Translations under genes and position numbers: made by a program
In this document: positions 1 to 11,940 of the stretch, one piece after another
How positions within the stretch are numbered: the stretch's first letter is position 1
Layout of the letters: every line of letters begins with the position of its first letter
From: Edaphochlamys debaryana
Lineage: Eukaryota; Chlorophyta; Chlorophyceae; Chlamydomonadales
Length of the DNA: 64,000 nucleotides
Direction of reading: 5' to 3'
Assembly: GCA_016858145.1 (NCBI GenBank)
Contig: JAEHOE010000054.1
Coordinates: 62,001-126,000 of the forward strand
The notes under the pieces: model-generated
What the model was told of the DNA's origin: nothing
Databases searched by the model: none
Seen by the model: the letters and a program-made list of their open reading frames with translations, nothing else

Positions 1-60
1 CCCGTCCAGCATGAGCGTCGTGTCCCCGATGCTGGCTCCATTTGCATAGACGCCGTCTGG
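1..60 (-). CDS. Internal exon of a second, tandem CHASE-kinase (partial)
   Basis: Read on the minus strand, these 60 bases encode 20 residues identical to residues 24-43 of the CHASE-kinase whose first exon lies at 11545-10931, beginning PDGVYANGAS. Synonymous differences and a diverging flank show it is a paralogue, not an assembly overlap. Directly upstream (61-68) lies a splice acceptor ending CCGCAG, and an in-frame stop precedes it, so here the block starts an exon, whereas in the other copy it sits inside exon 1. The rest of the gene would continue left of the window. Seen: the identical peptide and the acceptor. Inferred: a full tandem paralogue. Confidence 0.7.
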
Positions 61-548
61 GCTGCGGCACCGCCTTGATCAGGTGGTGAACTCATCCTGC
101 AGCGGCGGGGGCGAAGGCCCAAACAAGCCGCTAGATCCCGCACCTTTGGGGTTGTGCATCTGTCGAACATCCCTTTGCCCCGTCATGAGGGCCGACCGCG
201 GCGTTTCTTGTGGTCTGCAGGGTCTGCTGAACGGACGGCGAAATGGAGCTGGACCGCCTAGCTGACATACCTGCTGAATGACGATGCGCAGTGGGCGTGA
301 GGGACGTATGCATGAGGGACGTGCCAGGCGTGTGCCGCTGAGGGAGCGGGCTGAGGGTGAGGCTGGTCGCGTCGCGCGGGGGGCGGTGCGGCCGTGCGGA
401 TGGCGGCGCGGGGAACGGGCTGGGCGCCAAGCAAGGAGGCAAGGTCCTGGCAGGGGTGGCCGGGTCGGGGCACGGGGCCGACGGGGGCACGCTTTGTGCT
501 GCTCGTGCATGTTACAAGTCGGGGCTCCCCAGCTGGGTGAAAGGAGAC

Positions 549-594
549 ACGGGAGACGAGGTACGCAAAAAGCAAGGCCAGCAAATGCAACAAG
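549..594 (-). repeat. Dispersed short repeat, copy 1
   Basis: Minus-strand copy of a roughly 45-bp repeat with core TTTGCTGGCCTTGCTTTTCG followed by CGTACCTCGTC. Related copies lie at 1085-1121, 29473-29517 and 46821-46867. Confidence 0.7.
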
Positions 595-1084
595 TGCACT
601 GGTCGGCGACTACCCGCATCCCTGCTCTTGCGAGCAGAGAGCGACGTCACCTTACCAGGCGGCAAGTCGAGGCCTTCCCAAACCGCCCGCAGCCCAGCTG
701 GGTGGCCGGTTTGGGCGTCCTCTCGCCAAGCTCGGTAAGGCTTGGTGCAGCTTCCACGCCAACGCACCACCAAGCCTCGGAGCCTGCAGGAGTTCGCAGA
801 CCCGCCTGTCAAGCCCCCTGCCCATCCTGCCTCAACCCTGCCCTGCACTACGCAGGGCTAATCCCCCTGATCCATTCCGGCCTTCAGCTGTTGATCGCAG
901 AGGGTGCCTGTCAGGCGGTGCCGTGCAATGAGGCTAACCCACAAGGCAACAGCAAACTGATCTAAGCGAAAGGCTCAAGCCAGAGAGAGGCCCAGCGCCT
1001 GGCAATCCTAGCGAGGTCCGGCATGGACCTACGGCACATCCGTGACAACAACTACCCACCTCCCCTGCCAACAACAGGCCAGGA

Positions 1085-1121
1085 TCGCACTTTGCTGGCC
1101 TGTTTTTCGCATACCCTCGTC
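1085..1121 (+). repeat. Dispersed short repeat, copy 2
   Basis: Plus-strand copy, more diverged (CACTTTGCTGGCCTG then TTTTTCGCATACCCTCGTC). A partial duplication of its right end follows immediately (ATAACCTCGTCG). Confidence 0.6.
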
Positions 1122-2082
1122 ATAACCTCGTCGCTTCTCAACCCCCCTGCCAACAACAACGCGCCGTCAGCAGCCCGCCTCCGCCGTCGACCCATCAGAC
1201 AAGGGCCGTCTCCATAACCCCGACAAGGCCCATCTCCATGCGTCCCCCTCTGCATCCCCTTCTTGTGAACTGGGCCATGCCTTGAAGCGCAATGCTTTCC
1301 AGCGCCGCCGGCCCACATACCGTGTGCGGCACGGACCACAGAGAAGGACGATGCACTCGCAATTGACCATACCGGTGCTTACTGGCGAAGGTTACTATGC
1401 TTTGGACCACCACCCATCCTCCCCCGTCATTAGCGCGCTAGCATAGGAACGGCCTGCAGACATCCACCGGGGGTTGGATGCCGAATCTCCTGCAATCCAA
1501 ACCGGCGCTTCTGTGCGCGCAGGCAACCACGCGCACAGAGTAAGGGACGAGCAACCAATCATTGAACCCACATCGGAGAAGACGCTGCTTGAAGCTTGAA
1601 GCAAACCCGGACAGACTCTCAACCCAATCATAAATCTGCCGTTAGTACCACCACTGTTCCAAGCCCTCACGCCCGAGACGCGCCCCCGGAGCGTCACGCA
1701 CATAGCCTTCCAATGCCCTGCAGTGCCTCTGCCGCCCCGTCATGTCCCCGCGGCCTCGCGGCCAGCGCAAGGATTCAGGTAGGCGGCCGTCCTGCGAGGC
1801 CCGTCCCGCCGCTGTCCTTTCCTTTCACTCAAGTCACCTCCGATCAAGACCTGACTCGGGCACGAGCCCCCGCACCTGAGGGCCCTCCGGTGAGTTGGTA
1901 GAGAGCCGCTAAGCCTTGCGCTTCTTGGCGGCCTTGGTCTCCTCGGTCGGCGGCTTGCGCTTGCCCGCTCCATTCCAGCTCAGCATTTGACTACTTTACC
2001 CCACATTCAACCCGCTGCCAAGTCCTCGTCACAGCTCCCGCTACACTCGCAATGCCGCCCTTCCCCCACCAAGCCACAAGCC

Positions 2083-5000
2083 CTACACATCGCCGTCCCG
2101 CGGGCCCTGCCACTCGGGCTCTAGCTCCTGGTCCGGGCACTCTCCGACCGATAGCCGCACCTCCGCCTCCGCCGCCTCCTGCTCCCGCGCCCGCGCCCGC
2201 AGCTGAGTGCTGTGCCCCGTGCGCCCGCCCTCTGCCTCTTGGTCGTGTTCCTCGATCGTCTCCAGCGGACCACACAGGCCCGCGCCCATGCCCGCTCGCG
2301 AGTCGGCGGCATGCATAGCCGCTGAGAGGGACAGGATGCGGCCGCCCACCTGAACCGCCTGTCGGGAGGGAGGGAGGAAGGGGTGAGGGGTCAGAGGGAG
2401 GTGAGGGGAGCTTAGGATGGACGAAGGTAGGGCCCAGCGGAGAGCGCAGGCGCTAGGGACGTGGGGTGCCGGCTCGGGGAGGCACGGCAGCACGCGCAGG
2501 CGGTGCTACTGGTGGGGCGCGGTACGGTGGGGTACGGTGCGGCGCGGGCTCCCGTGGGTCAGGGTATGTGGAGGGGATTTCTCCAGACAGCAGTTGGAGG
2601 TTGGAGGCCAGATGGATGGATGGGGGCCGGAGGGGCAAGCGGCACTGCGCGCCCAACTAAGCCACCAAAATAGCAAAGTAGCACATAGCCGCACATACAC
2701 CATGGGTCAGCCGTGGTCCACACCTGTCCGCGTGAGCGCCAGGCGCGCAGCGGGCTCAGGCGTTGCCTGCACGGCCGCCATCAGCCAGGAGATGCTTCGC
2801 TACCGGGGCTCCCAGTACACGAAGACCCTCACGGACAAGTGCAACCTGCTCCGGGCGGCCAAGGCATACCGCCAGGGCAGCCTCGGCGCGTCCAAGGGTC
2901 CGCTGCTGAGCCTGGCGCTGGGCGTGCAGGGCGCTACGGGCACTACGGGCACTACTGAGCAACGGAGCATATCGCTGAGCGCAAGGACAGGGGGGGCCGC
3001 ATTAGCATTAGGTAAGCTTCTAGCGCCATGCAGCAATGCGTGGTACGACACGGTGCAGTACGGCACGGCATGAATCCGTGGTGTTCGCGACGCCGCCGAT
3101 GCCCCTGCTCACCGCTCCGCCAGACTGCAGCTTGGGCAGTTGAGCGATGCCCGGCATGCCCGCCGCGCCCGTGCCGCTGCCGTACAGCAAACCGTTGCCG
3201 CCGTTGCCGCGAGCCCCGCTGGTACCGTTGACGGCGCCGCCATTCCCTATGGGCGTTCCGACGGCGGCGCCGTGGGCTGCCGCCGCGCCGTTGGCGCCGG
3301 CCGCTGCCGCCATGCGTTTGGCCAGGGAGGTCACGTTCTGGAGAGTGGGCGTGGGGCCGGGGATCTCCGCCCGAAGCCGGCCCAGGGTCTCCAGGATCTC
3401 CCCGAAAGAGGGCCTGCAGCAAGGGGTAAGGGCGCGGCCAGCGGCTCAGTGAGAATGTTCCAGCAGGGAGGCTACGGCCGCCACGGCGGCAGGATCAGCT
3501 GCGGTGCTCATCCCGTGCATGCGTGGAGATTCAAGTAACCCCGCTGCCGAGCCGCAACCGCAACGCTCCTCGGAGCCTGGCTCTCCTCCCCTGCCCTCCC
3601 CAGCGCATCCCCTGCTCCCCGCGCCCCACCTCTGCGAGGCGTCCGGGTGCCAGCAGGCCTCGGCCAGCTGCCGGAAGTCGGCGGGGGTGCCCAGCGGGAA
3701 CACGGGCCGGCGGCCCTCCTTGGAGGTCTGGTGACCCAGAAGCGCCCCCGGGGTGCCGCGGTAGGGGTGGCCCGAGGTGAAGATCTCCCACCTGCGGCCC
3801 AGCAGGGAAGGGGGCGGAGGGGAGTGGGAGAGGGAACGGGGGTGTTGGAGACGGCGACCGCGCCTGCGGCTGACGGAATCCCCCCGCCTCCGCCGTCCTG
3901 ACCCTAGTTCCCAACAGGCAGCAGGTAGCCGATACCGCGCTTCCTGCCCGCCGGCCCGGGCCTGGCCCCCCACGCAAAGTGCAGACACTCAGCGCGGACT
4001 CACATGGTGATGCCGAAGGCGTACACGTCGGCCGCCCTGCTGACGTGGCCGTGCAGCATGACCTCTGGGGCCATGTGGGTCAGCGAGCCCTGGAACATGT
4101 GGCTCACGTGCGTCGCGGCGTGGTCCAACCGCACGCTGAGACCGAAGTCCGCCACCTGACGGGAGGGGTGGGTGGGTGGGCGCTGGTGCTGAGCGGCTGA
4201 GAGGCGTGCGGGCCCAGCGACTCGAGCAGCGTTGGCCCGCTGCCCAGCTGGTCCTTCCCGCCCCTCCCCGCCACGCCTCAAGCCGCCTGCCACCAGTACC
4301 GCCATTACGCTAGTGCCAGTACACCACGCAACCCCCTCCCCACCTTGGCCACCACGCCCCTCCCCGAGTCGTTGCCCACGGAGCGGAGCATGACGTTGGT
4401 CGCCTTGAGGTCTGGGGGCGGGGCGGGGGCGGGGGCCGCGAATGAGGGAGGCGCTTGAGAGATTGCGGAGCGATAGTGGCGGCCAACCGCGCACACGCGT
4501 GCGCTGCCCCCACGTAGCGTTGCTGTCCCCGGGCCCTCCTCCCACCTCCCTTCCCCCCGACGCCCCCCGTGTCCCCCCCTCACCCCCGTGCAGCACGTCG
4601 TTCAGGTGCAGGTGCAGCAGCGCCTTGGCCACGTCAGCGCACGTGTCCAGGATGGCGGGGTAGTTGAGGCCTGGGGGGGGGGCGGGGCGGGGTGCAGGGT
4701 TGTCGTGAGCTCAGGGCCTGGGTCTGGGTCCCTTGCTACTCCATGCCCTCCGCTGTGCGAAGTGCGGTCCTGCTCAGCGCCATCCCCAGGCCCTCCGGCC
4801 CCACCGTCGGCTGAGAAGAAGGCCCCGGCGTCCAGGGCGTCCCTCAGGCAGCCGCGGTCGCAGTACTGGGGGAGGGGAGAGGGGAGGGGAGAGAGCATAA
4901 GGCAGGGGCAGCAGGCGAGGAGCCAGCTGCTGCGGGCCTCCCTCCCCATCGCCCTTTCAAAAGGTCCCGCGCCTTCCCACACGCGACCCTCACCCTTCTC

Positions 5001-8000
5001 CTGCTTAATCCTTCCCTCCCTCTCCTGTCCTGCCCCGTCCTCCCCTTACCCCATGTCACCCAGCCGCCCACGACTTCGATCACCCATCGCCCCATGGCGT
5101 GGACAGCTGCTGCCCGAGCCACGTGCCCGTGCCGCGTCTGGTACACACGCCCCCGCCGGACTTCCTCCATTTCCCCTCTGCCCCCTCACCTCGAGCACCA
5201 GCTGCACCTCATAGCTATGGATGCCCCCCGTGGGGCCGTCCAGGCTTGCGCCACGCGCCCCCGCCGCCGCCGCCCCCGCCGACGAGGCGGCGCCAGGGCC
5301 CGTGGGCGGGTTGGCGGCGCCGCCTGCACTGGCGGCCACCGTCCCCACCCCCGCCACCGCCGCGGCCGCCTCCGCCGCGGCTGCGGTGGTGGTGGCGGGC
5401 GCGGGGGCCCCGACGGACGTGCCAGAGACGGACGAGTCGGGCGTGCCGACCACGATGGCACCGTCCGAGGCCAGGAGCTGTGGCGGTTGGCAGTTGGCAG
5501 TTGGCAGTTTACGGTTGGGGCAATCAGCGAAGGGACGAGCCGTCTGGCGAGTGAGTTCGTGGCTCGCGAGTGCCTCTCTCCCAGACCCGGCACTACGCCC
5601 ACACCACACACCGCAACCCCCGCCCCACCGTCCATGCCCGCAGCCCGCACAACCCCATAGCAGCATCCCCACGCACTCACCGCCGTCCTGCCCTCCGCCA
5701 GTGACCCCCCCGCCGGACTGGCGCCTTGCCCCAGGGGCGCAATGCCGGTGCCCCCTGCGGACACGGAGCCGGCCGCGGGCGAGGCGGAGGCGGGGGGCAC
5801 GGGCTGGCTGGGCGTGGCTGGGGGCATGAGCGCCGACGAGTCCCGCAGCGGCCGGATGTGGTAGGTGTAGGTGGTGACGATGTTGGGGTGGGCCAGCGTG
5901 GAGCTGATGGCCGCCTCCCTGCGGGGGCGCGGTGGATGAGGCAGGCAAGCACGGTCAGGCCGCGACGGCGCGCACTGCACTGCTCCTCGACTAGACCAGA
6001 CTGGCGTGTTCTGGCGGCCGGCGGTGGGTGCGGACCCAGTCCTAAGCCCATCCTCCCAGCCCCGGCAGTTCTGATCCCAGTCCCCCCAGGAAGCCCCCCA
6101 CCACGACACGACACGACACGACACGTGACGTCAAAACACCCCTGAACCCACGGAAACCCCGGTGAGCCCTTGGCCGCCTCGCGGTGCTCACATGACCGCC
6201 ATCTTCTCCCGCTTCTCCTTGCCGCTCATTTTGGCGGGCAGCACGATGGTCTTGATGGCCACCTCGGTGCCGCGCCACAGGCCCTTGTACACCTTGCCGA
6301 ACGTGCCCTCGCCCAGCAGCTCCTGGATGGTCACCTGCTCCGCCTCGCCCAGCTGCTCGCGCCGCAGGCTCGAGCCCGTCAGCAGCACCTTTTGGCGCAG
6401 GATGTCCGCGTGCGAGCGCGGGCCCGCGCCCTCCAGCGCCCCCGCGCCGCCTATGGACGCCGCCACGCCGCCGTGCCCCCCCTCCAGCAGGTCCAGCAGG
6501 TCGTAGTGCCGGGCCAAAAGCGCCTGCGAGTGAGCAAAGGATTGTGCGTTTGGGGGGCGCCGAAGGAGCTATGACTAAAGCCTGACTACTATGCCTGACT
6601 AAGCGTCTCAAGAAAGATTACTAAGCCTGGGCCGGGCCGTTTTGCGCCCGGTTTTAGCGTACCTGCATGCGGTTCTTTTCGTCCTCCAGCGAGCGCGTCG
6701 TGTTGGCCAGCTGCCCGGCAGCTTCCACCACGTCCCGGAAGAGCTTGCGCTGCTGCGCGCGGGACACGAGCACGGCCAGCACCAGCGTGGAGAGGACCAC
6801 GGACAGGATGACCACCTGGGGTGGGGGTGGGGGTGGGGGGTCGGGGGTCAGGGGGTCGGGGTCCGGGTGATGAGGAGTTAGGTGGCAACGGAGGGTGAGG
6901 GGTGACCAGCGGAGCCAAGACGGTGCAGCCCACGCGCAGTGCATGGTGCAGCCCACGCCGCGGCGCATCGTGCCAGCCCCCCGGGCCCTGCACTGTCCCA
7001 CAAGCCCCAACCTCGCCCTCTGCTGCCCCCTGTCCCCTCGCCCCCTCCCCGCTTCTCCTCCCCTCTATCTTCCCCCCCCGCCCCACCAGCGCGATGATGG
7101 GCGCCTTCCAGGAGGGCACCCAGCCGTCCGTGCGCACCACGTACAGCGTCCAGTGCACATTGGACAGCGCCACCTTGACCACGATGGGCTCATCCAGGCC
7201 CTGGGGGGGGGGAGGGAGAGAGGGGGGGCGGGGAGGGGGCGTGGCGCCGAGCGTGGGCGTCGAGGCCGTGCCCTACCGCGCAAGCCCTCGCCTCCGTCCC
7301 CTTGCGTCTCAACAGCGCGGGCCCTGCAAAGTTGGCCAAGGTGCCTTCTGTCCACCTCTTGCGTCATGCACTGCACTCCAGCGCTAGAGTCTAGCTGCTA
7401 CTCGTCAGAACAACCGCCGCTGGAGCCAGCCGCCGCCGTAGGCTGCAGCCTGGACCTCTCGCTCTGGAACTCGGTGCGCATCGGGCTCGCTGGCCGTCGC
7501 CACACCCCTTCTCCCCCGTTCCTAACTCGCCAAAAAAACACCCCTCCCCTCCCCACCTGGTGCAGGTTGTAGTAGACGAGCGGGCGCACGCCCGACACGG
7601 ACTCATCGAAACCGGGCGGGCGCGGCGGGTCCAGCCCCCGGGACCAGTCCACCGCCAGCTCGGTGTCGCCGCCGCCAGGGCGGGTCAGCACGTAGTTGTA
7701 GCCCTGGTGCGGCGGAGAGGGGCGGGTGGGTGGTGACGTGGTGTTGGTATTCGGGTCGGCAGAAAGGGCGGTGGAGGAGCTGGGGCGGGTGCGGGTGCGT
7801 CAAGCCACGTGCCCCTAACCGGCGCCCCTGGCGGGCGCCCAGAGGCCCGCGCCTGGCTGGCCGCCGTGACGGTGCTGCCCCACCCGGGTTCCACGTGTGT
7901 GGACGCAGGGCTGCGGAGGACCCCGCCAGATGCAGCGCGCCGCTCTCCCGCCGGCCGGGCAGGCCAGAGCACGCTCCCCCGCCTCTCCCCACAAACAGGG

Positions 8001-11000
8001 TTGAGGCCGCGCCTCGGGCTCTCCGTGCCCCCGCAGCAGCACCCTTCCCCGCCTGCCCTCGCCCGTAGCTCCCCCTACCCCTGCCTCTCCCCACAGCCCG
8101 CGACATTTCTTGGCCTGGTCCGGCCGAGTCCCTGGCGAGCAGCACACAGCCGGTACCGCCAACTGCCTGCTGATTGTCCCACGCCCCGGCCGCTGGCGCC
8201 TGCTCAGCAGCACCCCATCCCTCCCCATCCCTCCCCTCACCGCAGCCCACGGCCCTCCCCACCTGGTCCTGCAGGTCCTGCAGCCGCGTCACGTTGTCCC
8301 GCAGCGCGTCCCAGCTGATCAGCACCGTGCACAGGCCTGGGGAGGGGGGGGCGGCGGCAGCAGCGGCGGTGGTGGTGTGGTTGGCGGCGGCAGTGGCGGT
8401 TGGCGGGGGTCGCTGTGGATGAGGTGCAGCCGATCCCGCGCAAACCCGTCCCCCGTCCCCCAGCCCCTGTGGCGCTCGGCTCGTGCCGACGGCTACACCC
8501 TGGCCCGCCAGACCCTGCCTTGCAAAACCCTGCCTTTCCATGCTGCCCGCCCCGCGCCACCCAACCCCGCGGTCCGCCCCACACCGCCTCTCCATGCCAC
8601 CCCCCCCACGCCACCTGCAACCCGTCCACGCGGGCGGCGCTCTCTCCCACGCCGCCCTTCCCGACACCGCCCGCTCCCTCGCCGCCCTCTCCCACGCCGC
8701 CCTTCCCCATCCCGCCCTCTCGCACGCCGCCCTTCCCCACCCCGCCCTCTCGCACGCCGCGGTCTCCCACCCCGCCCCCTAATGCCGCCCGTCCCCATAA
8801 CGCCCTTGCCCACGCCCTCTCTCCCACGCACCCCAGAACGCGGGCGCCTCGGGGAACTGCGGCTGCCACACCAGGTCCAGCATGCCCGGGATGGGGGAGG
8901 AGGAGCCCGTCAGACCGTCGGGCCCCGGCGGCACGCCCCAGGTATCGTTTTGCGTGCCGTTCACGAAGATCGGCATCATCGCCACAATGCCGATACCGCC
9001 CTGCGAGTGGGGTTGCACAGATGGGCGCGTTGCTGTGAGCACTTGGCTGCGGCTCGCTGAAAGGCGGGGGCCGTCGGCAGTGTGGCGTGTGAGTGGTGGG
9101 CGAGCTGATGCAAGCTCAGCACTGCTGGACGCTGCTTTGAGAAATACGGTGGAACGGCGGACACTGGTGGACCATGCAGCAGCGGTGTGAACTCTGCTCC
9201 CCTCCCCGCACGCACCTGCGTGAGGTTGTATGGCCCTGCGGACCGAAAGGGGCGGGGGGGTTCCAATCAGTCCCCAAAGGCAAGAGGAGATTTACTTCAA
9301 CGCTTCCTTCCCAGCCCCATGTTTGCCCCGACTCACCAATGATGGTGAGCGTACGGCTGCTCAGCGCCAGCTTCACAGACGCGGCGTTGGCACTGTGGCA
9401 AGGAGTCCAAGAGCACAAAATGACTACATCGGCAACAGGCACAATCCCTCGCATCCCACTTGGTCCCGCCCCACAACATGCCCCCAGGCCTCTCGAGCTT
9501 TGAGCGAGACCGCCGCCTGCCCTCAGTCCCCTCCCTCCGACCGCCTGCTGCTTGCCTGTCGTTCAGCCAGTTTTTGCCAATGGCGCCCCAGTTCCGGTCA
9601 TCGTTGGGAGTTTTCCCTGCGGGTCAGGGAGGGGCCCAACAAAGTTCAGCATGCCGCCAAGCGCCAGCCCTTACTGCCCTCAACCAAACGCCCCTGTCAC
9701 TGTCCCGGGATCGAGGGGCCGCTCTGCCTCAGCACAGGCCCGCCATGGGCCCCTCCCGGGCCCACCCAGGGCCCTCACCATACAAGGGGTACATGGTGCG
9801 GATGACGCCGTGCGGAATGGCCGAGACCGTGCGCACGCTCCCCGCCCGCGTCAGCGCAATGAGGTCCCTCGACAGCTTGTCGAACGGTGCGTTCACGAGG
9901 TACCACCTGGCAGGGCCCCGCGTGCGGCGGTTGGTGAGTGGTGAACGTTGAGGCCATCTCACAAGACTAAACACAGCTCCACAATAGCCACCGGCCGATG
10001 AATTCGGCGGGCGGACCCAACCCAGCTGGCTCCCCGCTCACTTGTTCGGATAGATGTCCCAGAGGTCCGGCGGCTGGGGCGGGTAGTAGTATGGGTCCTG
10101 AGGGGCCGACAGCAAAGGACAGGGCGGCTCGACCCGGGAAATCCAGCCAGTGCCCAACACACTGCCAGCCCGGCGCAGCAGCGGCCAGTACGCAGGACGC
10201 TGCTGGGTACCCATCGCCCCTCCGCCTCCCGCCACCCCTCCCTCCTCCTGCCTGCTGCACGGTGGCTGACACCACGTAGGCTGGCATGAAGGTCTTATCC
10301 AGCTCCGTGGAAAGGTACTGCGCCTTGTCAGCGGCCAACTGGGGGCCAGACACAGTCGTGGTGGGGCACGAGGACAGGGGACGGAGAGGCGTGTGGGAGG
10401 GTGTCCACATGATGTACCCCAGGGCATTGACAGCTGCACACTCGCGCAAGAGGATGATGTGGAGCGCGGTGGGACAAAGGGCAGGGGCAACGCAAGCCGC
10501 GCACGCGGCTCCACGCACCCGTGTGGCCGTGTCCAACCGCGTAGCGGTTTCGTTGTCGGCTGCGGCGAGGACCGCCCACAGCCCCAGGCCCAGGATTATG
10601 CCCATCACCGCCAGCCCCGGCAGAAGGATGAGGGGCTTGCGCCGAACGACCTCGGTCACTTTCTGCGTGGGCAAAGTGGGTGGGCACGAGGTGTGTCGAA
10701 ACTGCGGTCACGCCCAACCGACTGCAACCCGTTTCAGCCCGCATCGCCCCCGAGCAGCCACAGCGAGGTCCTGTGCGACCGTTTCCCGGCGTTCTCGCGC
10801 TGCCTTGCCGACGACAAGGGGAAACCGACGCCGGTCACACCCACGGCCTGTGACCGCCCCCACGGTTTCCGCGTCGTTTCGCTGCCCAACCTGCGCCGGC
10901 AAGGTCCGCCCCTGGCCGCCCTGAGCGCACCTTGTACTCCAGGACCAGCCCTCGGCTCAGGGCGCGCCACCAGTGGCGAGTGCAGGGCACGATGCGCTTG

Positions 11001-11545
11001 TCACGACCGTCGCTGGACAAGAGCCATCCGCAGCACTCCCCAGCTGAGCCGATGCTGGACGCCTGCTTCGAGCCGGGCATGAAGAATGGCAGCTCGGGCA
11101 CCACGGAGTCCTGGCGCCGGCCAGAGCTCAACCCCGAGTGATTCGACCTGCGGCTGTCGGTCCGGCCGACCTCTACCAGCAATCCCTTGCCTTCGGCACC
11201 GCCTGATGCCGTCGGGCGAGAGCCCAGCGCTCCCGAAACGTTCTTCAACGTCGTTGGGCGGAGCAGTTTGCTCAGCGTCCCGCCCGTTGGCGTAGAAACG
11301 GAGCCGCCAACAAACTCCTGGGGCGCGCTGAGGGTGGGCGATGCTCCCGGTGCACCCGGTGCAGCGCCCCCGTTTTGGAGGACCGGCATGCCGGGTTGTG
11401 CTCCGTAAGCCGGCCCGTCCAGCATGAGCGTCGTGTCCCCGATGCTGGCTCCATTTGCATACACGCCGTCAGGCAGGCTGACGCGCTCGCGTTCAATGGG
11501 GCTGGCCTGGTGCTCCGAGCTGTGCAGGCTCTGCCCAGCTGCCAT
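2083..11545 (-). CDS. CHASE-domain sensor protein kinase (TKL/Raf-like), 1259 aa, 23 exons
   Basis: Exons, 5' to 3': 11545-10931, 10662-10519, 10338-10261, 10097-10042, 9906-9779, 9616-9556, 9392-9337, 9235-9216, 9000-8832, 8336-8263, 7703-7557, 7200-7087, 6815-6663, 6523-6192, 5918-5681, 5477-5190, 4865-4805, 4670-4584, 4411-4344, 4155-4004, 3791-3630, 3413-3113, 2358-2083; all phases agree. Residues 1-210 are low-complexity cytosolic sequence. TM1 is about 213-235, then an extracytoplasmic CHASE domain to about 467 (signatures NWGAIGKNW, GPYNLTQGG, FWGLCTVLISWDAL), and TM2 at 555-572. The kinase runs about 670-1090: glycine loop GEGTFG at 676, VAIK lysine near 696, HGDLKATN catalytic loop near 940 (Gly replaces Arg of HRD), DFG near 966, APE near 994. 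About 145 low-complexity residues interrupt the N-lobe between beta4 and beta5. Known: CHASE domains bind small ligands such as cytokinins. Inferred: membrane receptor kinase, ligand unknown. The donor of exon 3 and the last two exons are the least certain parts. Confidence 0.88.
2702..3011 (+). CDS. Opposite-strand exon-like ORF nested in the last kinase intron
   Basis: Lies inside the 754-nt intron between kinase exons 22 and 23, on the other strand. It starts ATGGGTCAGCCG and keeps an open frame with almost uniform G/C third positions through QEMLRYRGSQY and LLRAAKAYRQG to a strong donor (G|GTAAGC at 3012). An internal acceptor-like CCGCCATCAG ends at about 2785, so the block could instead be an internal exon. 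No family recognised and no certain partner exon found; following exons would run antisense to kinase exon 22. The third-position bias is what makes it look coding. Confidence 0.4.
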
Positions 11546-11940
11546 TCATTAGCCGTGTGCTGCTTCGGGGCACTCAGGCGTGCTGCGAATGCCCTAACAT
11601 CCTACGCACGAAACGTCCGACTAAGACCGATGTCAGTGCAGGCAGCGGTGTAGGCTGCTAGCTAGGAACTGCAGGAGGAAGCAATGTAGGTGTCTCAGAT
11701 GCTTCTGAGTGGCTGAATTGCAGCGGCACGCGAGCGGGTGATCGGTCGTCGTCGGATGAGGCTGTCGCGTGTCGCTGCTGTCAGTGAGCGCATCGCCAGC
11801 ACATACGAGTCCGTACCGTAGGAAAGAAAAGGAACACATTGTCGGCGAGCTACACTACTGCCCGGGCTGCCCATGTTGAGATCGCTGCCTTGCGCGGGCC
11901 AGCGCCGGAACTCGGGTGATCAGCTCTGACGCTGCTCGCT
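11546..11940. promoter_or_regulatory. Divergent promoter region (kinase / RINT1-like)
   Basis: The 395 bp between the two divergent start codons must contain both 5' UTRs and both promoters. No TATA box or recognisable operator is evident. Inference from gene layout only. Confidence 0.5.

Larger units (their letters stand above)
61..2082. other. Intergenic region between the tandem CHASE-kinases
   Basis: No convincing gene. Open frames on both strands here lack biased third positions or splice support. Two copies of a short dispersed repeat lie at about 549-594 and 1085-1121. A short minus-strand frame at 1985-1911 ends in a Lys/Arg-rich tail (AAKKRKA, stop) and could be a terminal exon of an unrecognised gene, but I could not link it to an upstream exon. 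Confidence 0.5.
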
